Source of the DNA: Cryptosporangium sp044454545
GTDB lineage: Bacteria; Actinomycetota; Actinomycetes; Mycobacteriales; Cryptosporangiaceae
NCBI RefSeq assembly: GCF_044454545.1
Contig: NZ_JBITDV010000002.1
Coordinates: 620,001 to 684,000 of the forward strand
DNA: 64,000 bases
Reading direction: 5' to 3'
Made by a program: the position numbers and the translations under genes
Shown: positions 25,891 through 34,101 of the stretch, piece after piece
How positions within the stretch are numbered: the stretch's first letter is position 1
Layout of the letters: every line of letters begins with the position of its first letter
Notes under the pieces: model-generated
Databases searched by the model: none
Told to the model about the DNA's origin: nothing
What the model saw: only the letters and a program-made list of their open reading frames with translations

Positions 25891-27174
25891 ATGACCGTCC
25901 GTCAGGCGCTCGAGCGGGCCGAGCAGCGGTACGCGGCGAGCAATTCCGCGAGTGAGCGCCGGTACCGGGACGCGACGGCCGTGCTGCCCGGGGGCAACAC
26001 CCGGACCTCGCTCCACTACTCGCCGTTCCCGGTCACGTTCGCGTCGGGGGAGGATCAATTCCTCACCGACCTCGACGGGCACCGCTACGTCGATCTGCTC
26101 GGCGAGTACTCGGCCGGCCTCTACGGCCATTCGGACGCCGCGGTGCTGGCGGCCGTCCGCCGGGCCCTCGACGAAGGGCTGTCGTACGGTGGTCCCAACC
26201 GTTACGAGGCCGGGCTGGCCCAGGAGATCGTCCGGCGGTTCCCGTCGGTCGAGTTGCTGCGGTTCACGAACTCCGGTACGGAGGCGAACCTCTTCGCGAT
26301 CGGGACGGCGCGGGCCGTCACCGGGCGCGGCACGGTGCTCGTCTTCGAGGGCGGTTACCACGGAGGGGTGCTGAGCTTCCGCGGTGCGACGCCGCTGAAC
26401 ACGCCGTATCCGTACGTCGTGTGCGACTACAACGACGTGCCGGGGACGCTGGCCGCGATCGAGCAGCACCGCGACGACCTGGCCGCGGTGATCCTCGAAC
26501 CGATGCTCGGCGGCGCGGGCGCGGTGCCCGCGACGGCCGGGTTCGTCCGGGCGATCCGGGACGCGACGACCCGGCACGGTGTCGTCCTCATCGTCGACGA
26601 GGTGATGACCTCGCGGCTGGCGCCGGGTGGGCTCCAGGAGGTGTTCGGCGTGGTGCCGGACCTCACCACGTTCGGGAAGTACCTCGGCGCCGGGTTCAGC
26701 TTCGGCGCGTTCGGCGGCGCGTCGCGGTTGATGGCGAGGTTCGACCCGGGCGTGCCCGGCCACCTGTCGCACCCCGGGACGTTCAACAACAACACGGTGA
26801 CGATGGCGGCCGGCCTGGCCGGGCTGCGCGACGTCTTCACGCCGTCGGCGACCCGGGCGCTGAATGCCCGGGGTGATCGCCTGCGCGATCGCCTCAACGC
26901 GCTGTTCGCCGAGGCCGGCGTGGCCATGCAGGCCACCGGGCTGGGCTCGATCCTGTCCCTGCACTTCCAGACCGGCCCGATCACCCGCAGCCGTGACATC
27001 GACCCGGCGCCCGAGAAGCGTGCCCTGCTGCATCTGGAGTTGATGCTGCGCGGCTTCTACATCGCCCGCCGGGGCTACCTCGCGCTTCCGCTGCCGGTGA
27101 CCGACGCCGACGTGGACGCGTTCGCCGACGCGGTCCGGGACGTCGCGACCACCCACCACCGCCTGTTGCGCTGA
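25891..27174 (+). CDS. Class III aminotransferase (glutamate-1-semialdehyde aminomutase-like)
   Basis: PLP enzyme of 427 residues. The Schiff-base lysine is K263 in TFGKYLGAG; D236 in IVDEVMTSR contacts the pyridine nitrogen; the SGTEAN phosphate-binding motif is at 129-134. The sequence is closer to the 2,1-aminomutase branch (TFGKYLGAGFSFGAFGG) than to omega-transaminases. It begins directly after the hydantoinase A stop, so co-translation is expected. A housekeeping haem-biosynthesis role is unlikely given the catabolic operon. Confidence 0.9.
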   Translation: MTVRQALERAEQRYAASNSASERRYRDATAVLPGGNTRTSLHYSPFPVTFASGEDQFLTDLDGHRYVDLLGEYSAGLYGHSDAAVLAAVRRALDEGLSYGGPNRYEAGLAQEIVRRFPSVELLRFTNSGTEANLFAIGTARAVTGRGTVLVFEGGYHGGVLSFRGATPLNTPYPYVVCDYNDVPGTLAAIEQHRDDLAAVILEPMLGGAGAVPATAGFVRAIRDATTRHGVVLIVDEVMTSRLAPGGLQEVFGVVPDLTTFGKYLGAGFSFGAFGGASRLMARFDPGVPGHLSHPGTFNNNTVTMAAGLAGLRDVFTPSATRALNARGDRLRDRLNALFAEAGVAMQATGLGSILSLHFQTGPITRSRDIDPAPEKRALLHLELMLRGFYIARRGYLALPLPVTDADVDAFADAVRDVATTHHRLLR

Positions 27175-27185
27175 GCCTCCGCGGT

Positions 27186-27249
27186 ACGACGACTTGTCGG
27201 GGTCATCCGGTCGGGGTCATCCGGCGGGGATACCGCGACAAGTCGTCGT
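27186..27249. terminator. Long inverted repeat between convergent genes
   Basis: Fourteen-base perfect arms, ACGACGACTTGTCG (27186-27199) and its complement (27236-27249), enclose a 36-base loop between the convergent aminotransferase and amidohydrolase genes. It is a probable bidirectional terminator. Confidence 0.6.
27197..27224. repeat. Perfect 14-bp tandem repeat in hairpin loop
   Basis: TCGGGGTCATCCGG occurs twice head to tail (27197-27210 and 27211-27224), starting in the left arm of the terminator-like inverted repeat and filling its loop. It is probably a recent slippage duplication. Confidence 0.8.
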
Positions 27250-27260
27250 CGGACGCGCCG

Positions 27261-28475
27261 TCAGGCAGACAGGCGGTCCAGGCCGAGCTGGAACAGCGCG
27301 ATCGCGTTGCCGCGGACGATCTTGTACGTCGTCTCGGCGTCGATGCCGGCGAACTGCTCGGCGAGGTGCTCGAGGGTGTGCGGGTAGGGACCGTCGGCGT
27401 GCGGGAAGTCGACCTCGAACATCAGGTTGTCGATGCCGATCTGATGGGCGTGCTCGATGGCGTGGCGGTCGGCGAAGAGGCAGCCGTACACGTTGCGCCG
27501 GATGTAGGTCGAGGGCAGCTCCTGCATCTTGACCTCGCCGTGGCCCCACGTGTGGTGGGTGTAGGCGTGGTCCATCCGCTCGATCGCGTAGGGCAGCCAC
27601 CCGGCCTGGCCCTCCGAGTAGGCGAGCTTGAGGGACGGGAACCGGTCGAGCACGCCGGAGAAGATGAAGTCCGCCATCGACGCGTACGAGTTGGTGAACT
27701 GGAGCGTCGTCGTGAGGACGTCGGGTGCGTCCGGCGGCACCGGCATCATCTTCGACGACGAGCCGATGTGCATGCACAGGACGGTGCCGGTCTCCTCGCA
27801 GGCGGCGAAGAACGCGTCCCAGTTGCCGTGGTGGATGCTCGGGAAGCCGAGGTGGCCGACGACCTCGCTGAACGTCACGGCCCGGGCGCCCCGGGCGGCG
27901 TTGCGGCGGACCTCGGCCGCGGCCAGCGCGGGGTCCCACAGCGGCACGACCGGCAGCGGGATGTGGCGGCCGCCGGAGTCGCCGCACCACTCCTCGACGA
28001 CGAAGTTGTTGTAGGCCTCGACGCACGCCAGCCCGAAGTCCCGGTCCTTGCTCGTCTGCTCGCTCAGCGCCTGGCCGCAGAAGCGCGGGAACGTCGGGAA
28101 CGCGAGCGAGGCCTCGACGTGCTGGGAGGTCATCACCTCCAGGCGCGCCTTCGGGTCGTAGCACGCGGGGTGCATCTGGTCGTACGTCGCCGGCTCGTTG
28201 CCGCGCATGTCCGCGGACGTCTCGACGCCGTCGAGGATGAGGATCGGACGCCGGAGCACGTACGCGGAGTCGCCGAACAGCCAGACGTCACCGGGGTCAC
28301 CGTCCGGGTCCTCGACCAGGCCGTTGAACAGCGTCGACGCCTTGCTGATCAGCCGCCGTTCGACCCGCGGCGCCCGATCCTGGTATTTCGCCGGTAGCCA
28401 GCGCTGGAACAGCGTCGGGGGCTCGATGATGTGGTCGTCGACGCTGATGATCTTCGGCAATTCGGTGGTCGTCAT
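27261..28475 (-). CDS. COG2159 amidohydrolase (ACMSD-like)
   Basis: Metal-dependent hydrolase or decarboxylase of 404 residues. The N-terminus MTTTELPKIISVDDHIIEPP is typical of the actinobacterial subgroup related to aminocarboxymuconate-semialdehyde decarboxylase. Candidate metal ligands are the His of DDHIIEP, the His of LCMHIGSSS and the Asp of FEVDFPHADG. The shared element ends five bases before the ATG and supplies TATCAT at -12 to -7, with no ribosome-binding site, indicating a leaderless transcript. The reaction could be decarboxylation or hydrolysis of a ring-cleavage intermediate. Confidence 0.85.
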   Translation of the reverse strand: MTTTELPKIISVDDHIIEPPTLFQRWLPAKYQDRAPRVERRLISKASTLFNGLVEDPDGDPGDVWLFGDSAYVLRRPILILDGVETSADMRGNEPATYDQMHPACYDPKARLEVMTSQHVEASLAFPTFPRFCGQALSEQTSKDRDFGLACVEAYNNFVVEEWCGDSGGRHIPLPVVPLWDPALAAAEVRRNAARGARAVTFSEVVGHLGFPSIHHGNWDAFFAACEETGTVLCMHIGSSSKMMPVPPDAPDVLTTTLQFTNSYASMADFIFSGVLDRFPSLKLAYSEGQAGWLPYAIERMDHAYTHHTWGHGEVKMQELPSTYIRRNVYGCLFADRHAIEHAHQIGIDNLMFEVDFPHADGPYPHTLEHLAEQFAGIDAETTYKIVRGNAIALFQLGLDRLSA

Positions 28476-28479
28476 TCAC

Positions 28480-28502
28480 GTATGATATCTCAGATATCAA
28501 TG
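28480..28502. promoter_or_regulatory. Shared regulon element, site 3 (perfect 17-bp palindrome)
   Basis: TGATATCT-C-AGATATCA at 28483-28499 is the most symmetric copy of the shared element. It overlaps the stop codon of the thiolase-like gene (28497-28499) and ends five bases before the amidohydrolase ATG. This gives the amidohydrolase its own regulated promoter inside a same-strand gene series. Confidence 0.75.
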
Positions 28503-29615
28503 TCCCAGCAGGACGATGTCGCCGAGCGCGGCCACGAGCGCAACCTGCGGATCCGGCACCTGATTGGCGGCGGACGTGCCGCGCAACTGGCGCACGGCCT
28601 GGACGACCCGCTGGATCCGCTGCGATTCGCCCGTGTGCGAGTGCGACATCGTGCCGCCGTCGGTGACCACCGGGTAGCGTCCGCCGACCTCGATCGCGTC
28701 GCCGGCCACGAGGTCCGGCCCCTCGCCGACGTCGCAGTACCGGAACGCCTCGAAGTACCGGATGATCTCCCAGCTGAAGTTGTCGTAGAGCTCGAAGACG
28801 TCGACGTCCTCCCGGGCCAGCCCGGCGCGCGCGAATGCCCGGTCGGCCGCGTCCCGTCCCAGCATCCCGACCCGGTCGTAGGTCGGTGGGTGCGTGTAGC
28901 TCGGCCCCCAGCTCTCCGAGCCACCGCCGAGCACGCTGACGCCGGCACCAGGAAGATCCCGGGCCCGCTCCGACGTGGTGAGCACGAGCGCGCTGCCACC
29001 CTCGGCCGTCGTCGCGCAGTCGAGCAGGTGGTACGGGTCCGCGACCATCCGCGAGGCCAGGATGTCGTCGGCCGAGAACGGGCCGCGTCCGAAGTAGACC
29101 GCCTCCGGGTTGCGGGCGCCGTTGTTGCGGATCACGGCGGCGACGTGCGCGACCTTCGCCGGATCGACCGAGAACCGGTGCAGGTACTCCGCTGCCGACA
29201 GCGCGAACTCGGCCGGCGTCATCAGGCCCCAGCACTCGATGAACTCGTTCGAGGGACGCGTCCAGGGTGCGGTGCTGGCCGCGTCCTGGTGGATCCCCGC
29301 CTCACCCGCGGCCAGCACGACGACGTCGGTGACCCCGGACTCGATCGCGGTGGCGGCTTCGAGCACCGAGGCGGCGCCCGGCATCGCCCGGCCGGACCAG
29401 AAGTACGGGATCCCCATCGCGTACCCGAACTTGCGCGAGCCGTTCTGGTAGTCCAGCCCGGGCAGGATGTTCACGCCGGTGACGTCGGCGACGGTGAGGC
29501 CGGCGTCGTCCAGGGCGCCCCGGATCGCTGCCGCGGTCACTGTGTCGGAGGTCTCACCCTCCAGCTTGCGGGCCTGCCGGGTGTTGAACGCGCCCACGAT
29601 GACGGCTTGCCTCAT
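28497..29615 (-). CDS. Ltp-type thiolase-fold enzyme (SCP-x/lipid-transfer family)
   Basis: Thiolase-superfamily protein of 372 residues. The position of the usual nucleophilic cysteine (CASG-like) reads AMPGAASVLEAATA, and the HDCF and HPxGASG motifs are replaced by LYDNFSWE and GGTMSHSHTGESQ. These losses fit the Ltp2-like group, which acts as retro-aldolases with a DUF35 partner in steroid side-chain degradation (family knowledge). The partner gene overlaps its ATG by four bases. A C-C cleaving aldolase function is inferred. Confidence 0.87.
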   Translation of the reverse strand: MRQAVIVGAFNTRQARKLEGETSDTVTAAAIRGALDDAGLTVADVTGVNILPGLDYQNGSRKFGYAMGIPYFWSGRAMPGAASVLEAATAIESGVTDVVVLAAGEAGIHQDAASTAPWTRPSNEFIECWGLMTPAEFALSAAEYLHRFSVDPAKVAHVAAVIRNNGARNPEAVYFGRGPFSADDILASRMVADPYHLLDCATTAEGGSALVLTTSERARDLPGAGVSVLGGGSESWGPSYTHPPTYDRVGMLGRDAADRAFARAGLAREDVDVFELYDNFSWEIIRYFEAFRYCDVGEGPDLVAGDAIEVGGRYPVVTDGGTMSHSHTGESQRIQRVVQAVRQLRGTSAANQVPDPQVALVAALGDIVLLGH

Positions 29616-29995
29616 GCGCGCTCGAAGAACGGCAGCGTGATCTCGTCGGACTCCCGGTGGAACCGGACGCGGACGTCCGACCCGATCGGCGCCGCGGCGC
29701 CGACGATGTTCGTCAGCATCTCGTACCCCTCTTCCAGCCGGACGACGGCCACGACGTACGGCGGCTCGAAGGCCGGCGTCGGCGGCCTCCAGACCACCGT
29801 GCAGGTCACGACGTGGCCCAGGCCGGACGACTCGATCCACTCGTAGCGGGTGTCCAGGCAATGCGGGCAGAAGGCGCTGGGGATGAAGAAGCAGCGCGCG
29901 CAGTTCGCGCAGCGCTGCACCAGGAGCCTGCCGTCGAGGCAGCCGTCCCAGAACGGCTGTGACAGAGCGGTGGGTCGCGGCAGTGGACGGCGCAC
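29612..29995 (-). CDS. DUF35 zinc-ribbon/OB-fold protein, partner of the thiolase-like enzyme
   Basis: Small protein of 127 residues. A rubredoxin-like zinc ribbon is seen as CANC...CPHC in the first half, followed by an OB-fold (GHVVTCTVVWRPPTPAF). DUF35 proteins bind acyl-CoA and form complexes with Ltp-type thiolases (family knowledge). The GTG at 29995 lies five bases after the GntR stop, and its own stop overlaps the ATG of the thiolase-like gene (ATGA). Confidence 0.87.
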   Translation of the reverse strand: MRRPLPRPTALSQPFWDGCLDGRLLVQRCANCARCFFIPSAFCPHCLDTRYEWIESSGLGHVVTCTVVWRPPTPAFEPPYVVAVVRLEEGYEMLTNIVGAAAPIGSDVRVRFHRESDEITLPFFERA

Positions 29996-30000
29996 GGCGC

Positions 30001-30669
30001 TCAGCCGGCCGGCACGACGGCGCCGGGCTTCGCCATCGCGTCGAGCAGTTGGTCGAGGATCCGGAGGGCGTGGCCGGCGACCAGTGCGCTCGCCGCGGCG
30101 GAGTTGCGGGTGCGCAGGGCGTCGGCGATCTCCAGGTGTTCCAGCGCGTCCGGAACGAAGTCGCGCACCAGGCTGACGTCCCGCCGCCGCAGCGCCATCG
30201 TGAGGACGAACGCGTCCTCGATCGCCGAGCGCAGGAACTCGTTGCCCGAGGCGTCGGCCACCGCCAGGTGGAACCGGTGATCGGTCTGCCGGAAGTCGGC
30301 CGGATCGCCGGCCCGGGCGCACCCCAGGGACTCCGAGGCCCAGCGCACGATCGCCTCGAGCTGCTCGCCGGAGGCGTGGCCGGCCGCGTAGGTCGCGGCG
30401 CCCGACTCCAGGACCGCGCGGTACTCGAAGGCGTGCCGCACGGTCCGGACCGAGGGCAGCGTCACGCGGAGTCCCCGCGACGTCGGCTCGACGAGCCCGA
30501 TCCGGCGCAGCCGCAGCAGCGCTTCGCGGACCGGGGTCTTGCTCACGGTCAGCTCCTTGGCCAGCGTCGCCTCGCTGACCGAGCTTCCCGGGGGAAGTGA
30601 GGCCTCGACGATCCGGTCGCGGATCGCGGCGAACACGAGGTCGGTGAGGTTGTCGGGCCTCTCGATCAT
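30001..30669 (-). CDS. GntR family regulator, FCD subfamily
   Basis: Transcriptional regulator of 222 residues: N-terminal winged helix (about 8-72, with VSEATLAKELTVSKTPVREALLRL) and a C-terminal FCD ligand domain whose metal-binding His/Asp set includes DHRFHLAVAD and the later HAL. AGGGAG is the ribosome-binding site. Its DNA-binding region is almost identical to that of the GntR protein at 63326-64000, and one copy of the shared element lies just upstream, so it is a candidate autoregulated repressor of the regulon (inferred). Confidence 0.93.
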   Translation of the reverse strand: MIERPDNLTDLVFAAIRDRIVEASLPPGSSVSEATLAKELTVSKTPVREALLRLRRIGLVEPTSRGLRVTLPSVRTVRHAFEYRAVLESGAATYAAGHASGEQLEAIVRWASESLGCARAGDPADFRQTDHRFHLAVADASGNEFLRSAIEDAFVLTMALRRRDVSLVRDFVPDALEHLEIADALRTRNSAAASALVAGHALRILDQLLDAMAKPGAVVPAG

Positions 30670-30699
30670 TCAGGGCTCCCTGGCCGAGCGACGTATGGC

Positions 30700-30722
30700 A
30701 TATCGTATCTCAGATAGAAGGA
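30700..30722. promoter_or_regulatory. Shared regulon element, site 4
   Basis: The core TATCT-C-AGATA (30706-30716) is perfectly palindromic; the flanks diverge from the consensus. It lies in the 60-base gap between the divergent GntR and double CoA-transferase genes. Read leftward, TACGAT in the element can act as the -10 box for gntR. Confidence 0.65.
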
Positions 30723-30729
30723 GGCTGTC

Positions 30730-33267
30730 ATGAGCTACGAACAGTTCCTGGGGCGGCTCCGGGTGCTCGAGGTCGGCGACGAACTGGGCGAGTACTGCGG
30801 GAAGGTGCTGGCCGGCCTCGGCGCCGACGTCGTGCGGGTCGAGCCTCCCGGCGGAGCGGTGACCAGGACGTACGGCCCGTTCCTCGACGACGAGCCGCAC
30901 CCCGACCGGAGCCTGTACTTCTGGCACCACAACCTCGGCAAGCGCTCGGTGGTCTTCGATCTGGACTCACCCGCGGACCAGGAGCGGTTCCGACGGCTGG
31001 CCGCGGACGCGGACGTGATCCTGGACAGCTGTCCACGGGACTACCTGGCCGAGCGGAACCTGCTGAACGAGGGTCTGATCCACGCGCGGATCTCGCCGTT
31101 CGGGGACGTCGGCCCGTGGCGCGACTACGCCGGCAGCGACCTGGTCCACCTCGCGCTGGGCGGCGTGATGATGAACTGCGGATACGACCCGGACCCGACG
31201 GACGGCTACGACACCCCGCCGATCGCGCCCCAGATGTGGCAGGCGTACTACATCGCCGGAGAGATGGCGGCGATGTCTATCCTGGCCGCCCTGACCTACC
31301 GGCTGCACACCGGGCGGGGACAGTCACTCTCTACCAGCGTGCACCAGTCGGTCAGCCAGAACACCGAGACCGATCTGCCGGACTGGATCTATCTCAAGCA
31401 GGTGCACCGCCGCGTCACGTGCCGGCACTCGACCAGCTCCGCCCGCAGTCCGTCGATCGCCCTGACCAAGGACGGCCGCTACGTCCTGCCCTACCGGACG
31501 TACGTCCGGTCGCAGGGCGACGAGTGGGACGCCACCGTCGAGCTGCTCCGCAAGTACGGCTTCGCGGCCGACCTGGACGACCCGAAGTACGCCACCGACC
31601 ACCGCAACAGTGACGAGGCCCGCGACCGGCTCGCGCACCAGATCAACCTTCTGCTCGGCCAGACCCTATTCGAGCGTGACGTCTGGCGCGAAGCGCAGGC
31701 CCTCAACCTCCCCTGGACGCCGGTGCGGCGGCCCGAGGAGAACGCCACGGACGAGCACTGGCTGCAGCGGGGCGCGTTCTTCGACGTCGCCCACCCCGAG
31801 CTCGGCCGGACGTTCCGCTACACCGGCGGGAAGTGGGTCACCGAGGAGCTCGAGTGGCCCCGCGGGCCGCGGCCCCCGTTGGTCGGCGAGCACACCGACG
31901 AGGTCGAGGCCGAGTGGAGCGTCCGCGGGCCGTCGCGGACCGCACCTCGGCCGCAGGAGACCGTCGTCAGCCCCTACGGCAAGCCGTTCGCGCTGGCCGG
32001 CGTCCGGGTCGTCGATCTGAGCTGGATGCTGGCGAGCGCGGGCGCGGGCCGGTTCCTGGCCGCGATGGGCGCCGACGTCGTGAAGGTCGAGCACATCAGC
32101 CGGCCGGACCGGATGCGGTTCAGCCCGCTCGGCGCCTGCCCGCCCGGAGGCCGCGCCGAGCGCGACGCCGCGGTGGGACCACTGCCGACGCCCGTCTACT
32201 CCGGCGACGACGGCAGCCCGAACCGCAGCGGCTCGTTCATGGAGATCAACGCGGGCAAGCGGTCGCTCTCGCTCAACCTGAAACACCCGGAGTCGCGGAA
32301 GATCCTCGAGAACCTGATCCGGGACGCCGACATGGTCGTGGAGGGCTTCTCGCCCGGCACGATGACCCGGATGGGGCTCGGTTACGACCGGCTCCGCGAG
32401 CTCAACCCCCGGATCATCTACGTGCAGCAGAGTGGCCTGGGCGAACGGGGCAGCTACGGCCAGGTGCGCACGTTCGGCCCCAGCGCCCAGGCGATCTCCG
32501 GGATGAGCGACATGTCCGGGCTGCCGGCGCCGTTCCCGCCGGCCGGGATCGGCTACTCCTACCTGGACTGGTTCGGCGCCTACAACATGGCGACGGCGAT
32601 GCTGGCCGCGCTCTACCGCCGGGACGTCACCGGGCTGGGCTGCCACATCGACGCCTCCCAGGGTGAGACCGGGATCTACCTCACCGGGACCGCGATCCTC
32701 GACAAGACCGCCAACGGCCGGGACTGGTCGCGCTACGGCAACCGCTCGCCGTACAAGCCGGCGGCTCCGCACGGTGCGTATCCCACTCGGGGGGAGGATC
32801 GGTGGCTCGCGCTGGCGGCGTTCACCGAGGCTCACTGGGACGCCGTGGCCGACGTGCTGGGGATCGCGGATCAGCGGTTCGCCACGCTCGCGGATCGGCT
32901 CCGGAACGCCGACGCGCTGGATCGGGTCGTGGCCCGGGCGACCGCGGACCGCGAGGGATTCGAACTGATGCACGCGCTCCAAGCACGCGGGGTGCCGGCC
33001 GGCGTCTGCCAGACCGCCGAGGAGCGGGTCGAGTCGGACCCGCAGCTGGCGGCGCTCGGGTGGCTGGTCGAGCTGGAGCAGAGCGAGCTCGGCCGGTGGC
33101 CGGTCAAGGAGCACCCGACCTGGTTCTCCGAGACGCCCACGTACATCGGCGGCCGGTACGACCGGTCCGGCCCGAGCTACGGCGAGGACACCGACGACGT
33201 GTTGGCCGAGCTGGCCGGGCTGGGACCGGACCGGATCGCCGAGCTCCGCGCGGACGGGGCGCTCTGA
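30730..33267 (+). CDS. Fused double family III CoA-transferase
   Basis: One chain of 845 residues holding two CaiB/BaiF domains (about 1-400 and 415-845), each with its own GADVVxVE signature. In the second domain the catalytic Asp is present as D613 (SYLDWFGA). In the first the aligned residue is Y173 (QAYYIAG), so that half is probably inactive or structural. Family III enzymes are normally interlocked homodimers of about 400 residues; the fusion would build a pseudo-dimer in one chain. It is divergent from the GntR regulator. Confidence 0.92.
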   Translation: MSYEQFLGRLRVLEVGDELGEYCGKVLAGLGADVVRVEPPGGAVTRTYGPFLDDEPHPDRSLYFWHHNLGKRSVVFDLDSPADQERFRRLAADADVILDSCPRDYLAERNLLNEGLIHARISPFGDVGPWRDYAGSDLVHLALGGVMMNCGYDPDPTDGYDTPPIAPQMWQAYYIAGEMAAMSILAALTYRLHTGRGQSLSTSVHQSVSQNTETDLPDWIYLKQVHRRVTCRHSTSSARSPSIALTKDGRYVLPYRTYVRSQGDEWDATVELLRKYGFAADLDDPKYATDHRNSDEARDRLAHQINLLLGQTLFERDVWREAQALNLPWTPVRRPEENATDEHWLQRGAFFDVAHPELGRTFRYTGGKWVTEELEWPRGPRPPLVGEHTDEVEAEWSVRGPSRTAPRPQETVVSPYGKPFALAGVRVVDLSWMLASAGAGRFLAAMGADVVKVEHISRPDRMRFSPLGACPPGGRAERDAAVGPLPTPVYSGDDGSPNRSGSFMEINAGKRSLSLNLKHPESRKILENLIRDADMVVEGFSPGTMTRMGLGYDRLRELNPRIIYVQQSGLGERGSYGQVRTFGPSAQAISGMSDMSGLPAPFPPAGIGYSYLDWFGAYNMATAMLAALYRRDVTGLGCHIDASQGETGIYLTGTAILDKTANGRDWSRYGNRSPYKPAAPHGAYPTRGEDRWLALAAFTEAHWDAVADVLGIADQRFATLADRLRNADALDRVVARATADREGFELMHALQARGVPAGVCQTAEERVESDPQLAALGWLVELEQSELGRWPVKEHPTWFSETPTYIGGRYDRSGPSYGEDTDDVLAELAGLGPDRIAELRADGAL

Positions 33268-33271
33268 CCTC

Positions 33272-33306
33272 ACGGTCCGCCTCGCTCAGCGCGCGAGGCG
33301 GACCGT
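33272..33306. terminator. Hairpin terminator overlapping the lactonase 3' end
   Basis: Perfect 14-base arms ACGGTCCGCCTCGC / GCGAGGCGGACCGT around a 7-base loop follow the CoA-transferase stop by four bases. The stop codon of the convergent lactonase gene (33286-33288) lies in the loop, so one arm encodes its last residues. Confidence 0.75.
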
Positions 33307-34101
33307 TTCGATCACCGACGTGCAGGTCCGGGCGGCTATCGCCTCGGCTCCACCGAGGCAGCTCAGCACGAAGAGCGTCCCGCCGCCGACGGCGCAGGCC
33401 AGCGGCATCCGACCGCTGAAGTCCACGACGTCGACGACCTCGCCGCCCTCCACGACCCGCCGGCAGTCGGACGTCCAGGGCGACGCGCACCAGATCCCTC
33501 CGGCCGGGTCGGCGGCGATCCCGTCGGCACTGGCCGGGGCGAGATCGGCCCACAACCGGCGTCCGGACAACGAACCGTCCGGGGCCCGGTCGAAGGCGGT
33601 CAGCCGCTGGGCCGGGAACTCGGCGACCACATAGGTGCGTCCGTCGTCGAGCAGGACCGGTCCGTTGGGCGCGTCGAGCCGGTCGGCGACGACCCGGGCG
33701 CGGCCGTCCGGCTCGACGAGGATCACGACGCCGTCCGCGTCGACCGGCCGCGGCGCCGTGCTCGCATGCGTGCCCATCGAGCCCACGTACGCGCGCCCCT
33801 GGGCGTCCACCACCATGTCGTTGAGGCCGCCGACGGCGAGCCCGGACAGATCGGCGTGCACGACGACGTCGCCGGTGGGCTCCAGGCGGAGCACGCTCGG
33901 CTCGGCGAGCGTGACGATCAGGAGCCGGCCGTCGGGCAGGAAGCCCAAACCGCTCGGGCGCGCGACGTCGACGACCACCTCGGCCCGGCCCGACCCGTCG
34001 ACGGTCATCACGCGGTCGGCGAAGATGTCGGAGAACCAGAGCCGGTCGCCGCGCCACCGAGGGCTCTCGGCGAACCGGAGACCGTCGAGGAGCGGTTTCA
34101 C
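33286..34101 (-). CDS. SMP-30/gluconolactonase-like protein
   Basis: Six-bladed beta-propeller lactonase of 271 residues. Likely metal ligands are the Glu of FAESPRW, the Asn-Asp of GGLNDMVVD and the Asp of SADGIAADP, the usual SMP-30 set. The GTG at 34101 overlaps the stop of the luciferase-like gene upstream (GTGA). It may open a lactone, for example one made by the Baeyer-Villiger-type or luciferase-like oxygenases (inferred). Confidence 0.87.
   Translation of the reverse strand: MKPLLDGLRFAESPRWRGDRLWFSDIFADRVMTVDGSGRAEVVVDVARPSGLGFLPDGRLLIVTLAEPSVLRLEPTGDVVVHADLSGLAVGGLNDMVVDAQGRAYVGSMGTHASTAPRPVDADGVVILVEPDGRARVVADRLDAPNGPVLLDDGRTYVVAEFPAQRLTAFDRAPDGSLSGRRLWADLAPASADGIAADPAGGIWCASPWTSDCRRVVEGGEVVDVVDFSGRMPLACAVGGGTLFVLSCLGGAEAIAARTCTSVIETVRLAR

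Noticed and set aside
23770..27159. 1129-codon open frame on the minus strand
   Set aside because: It lies antisense to hydantoinase A and the aminotransferase, which have clear catalytic motifs; the translation is low-complexity.
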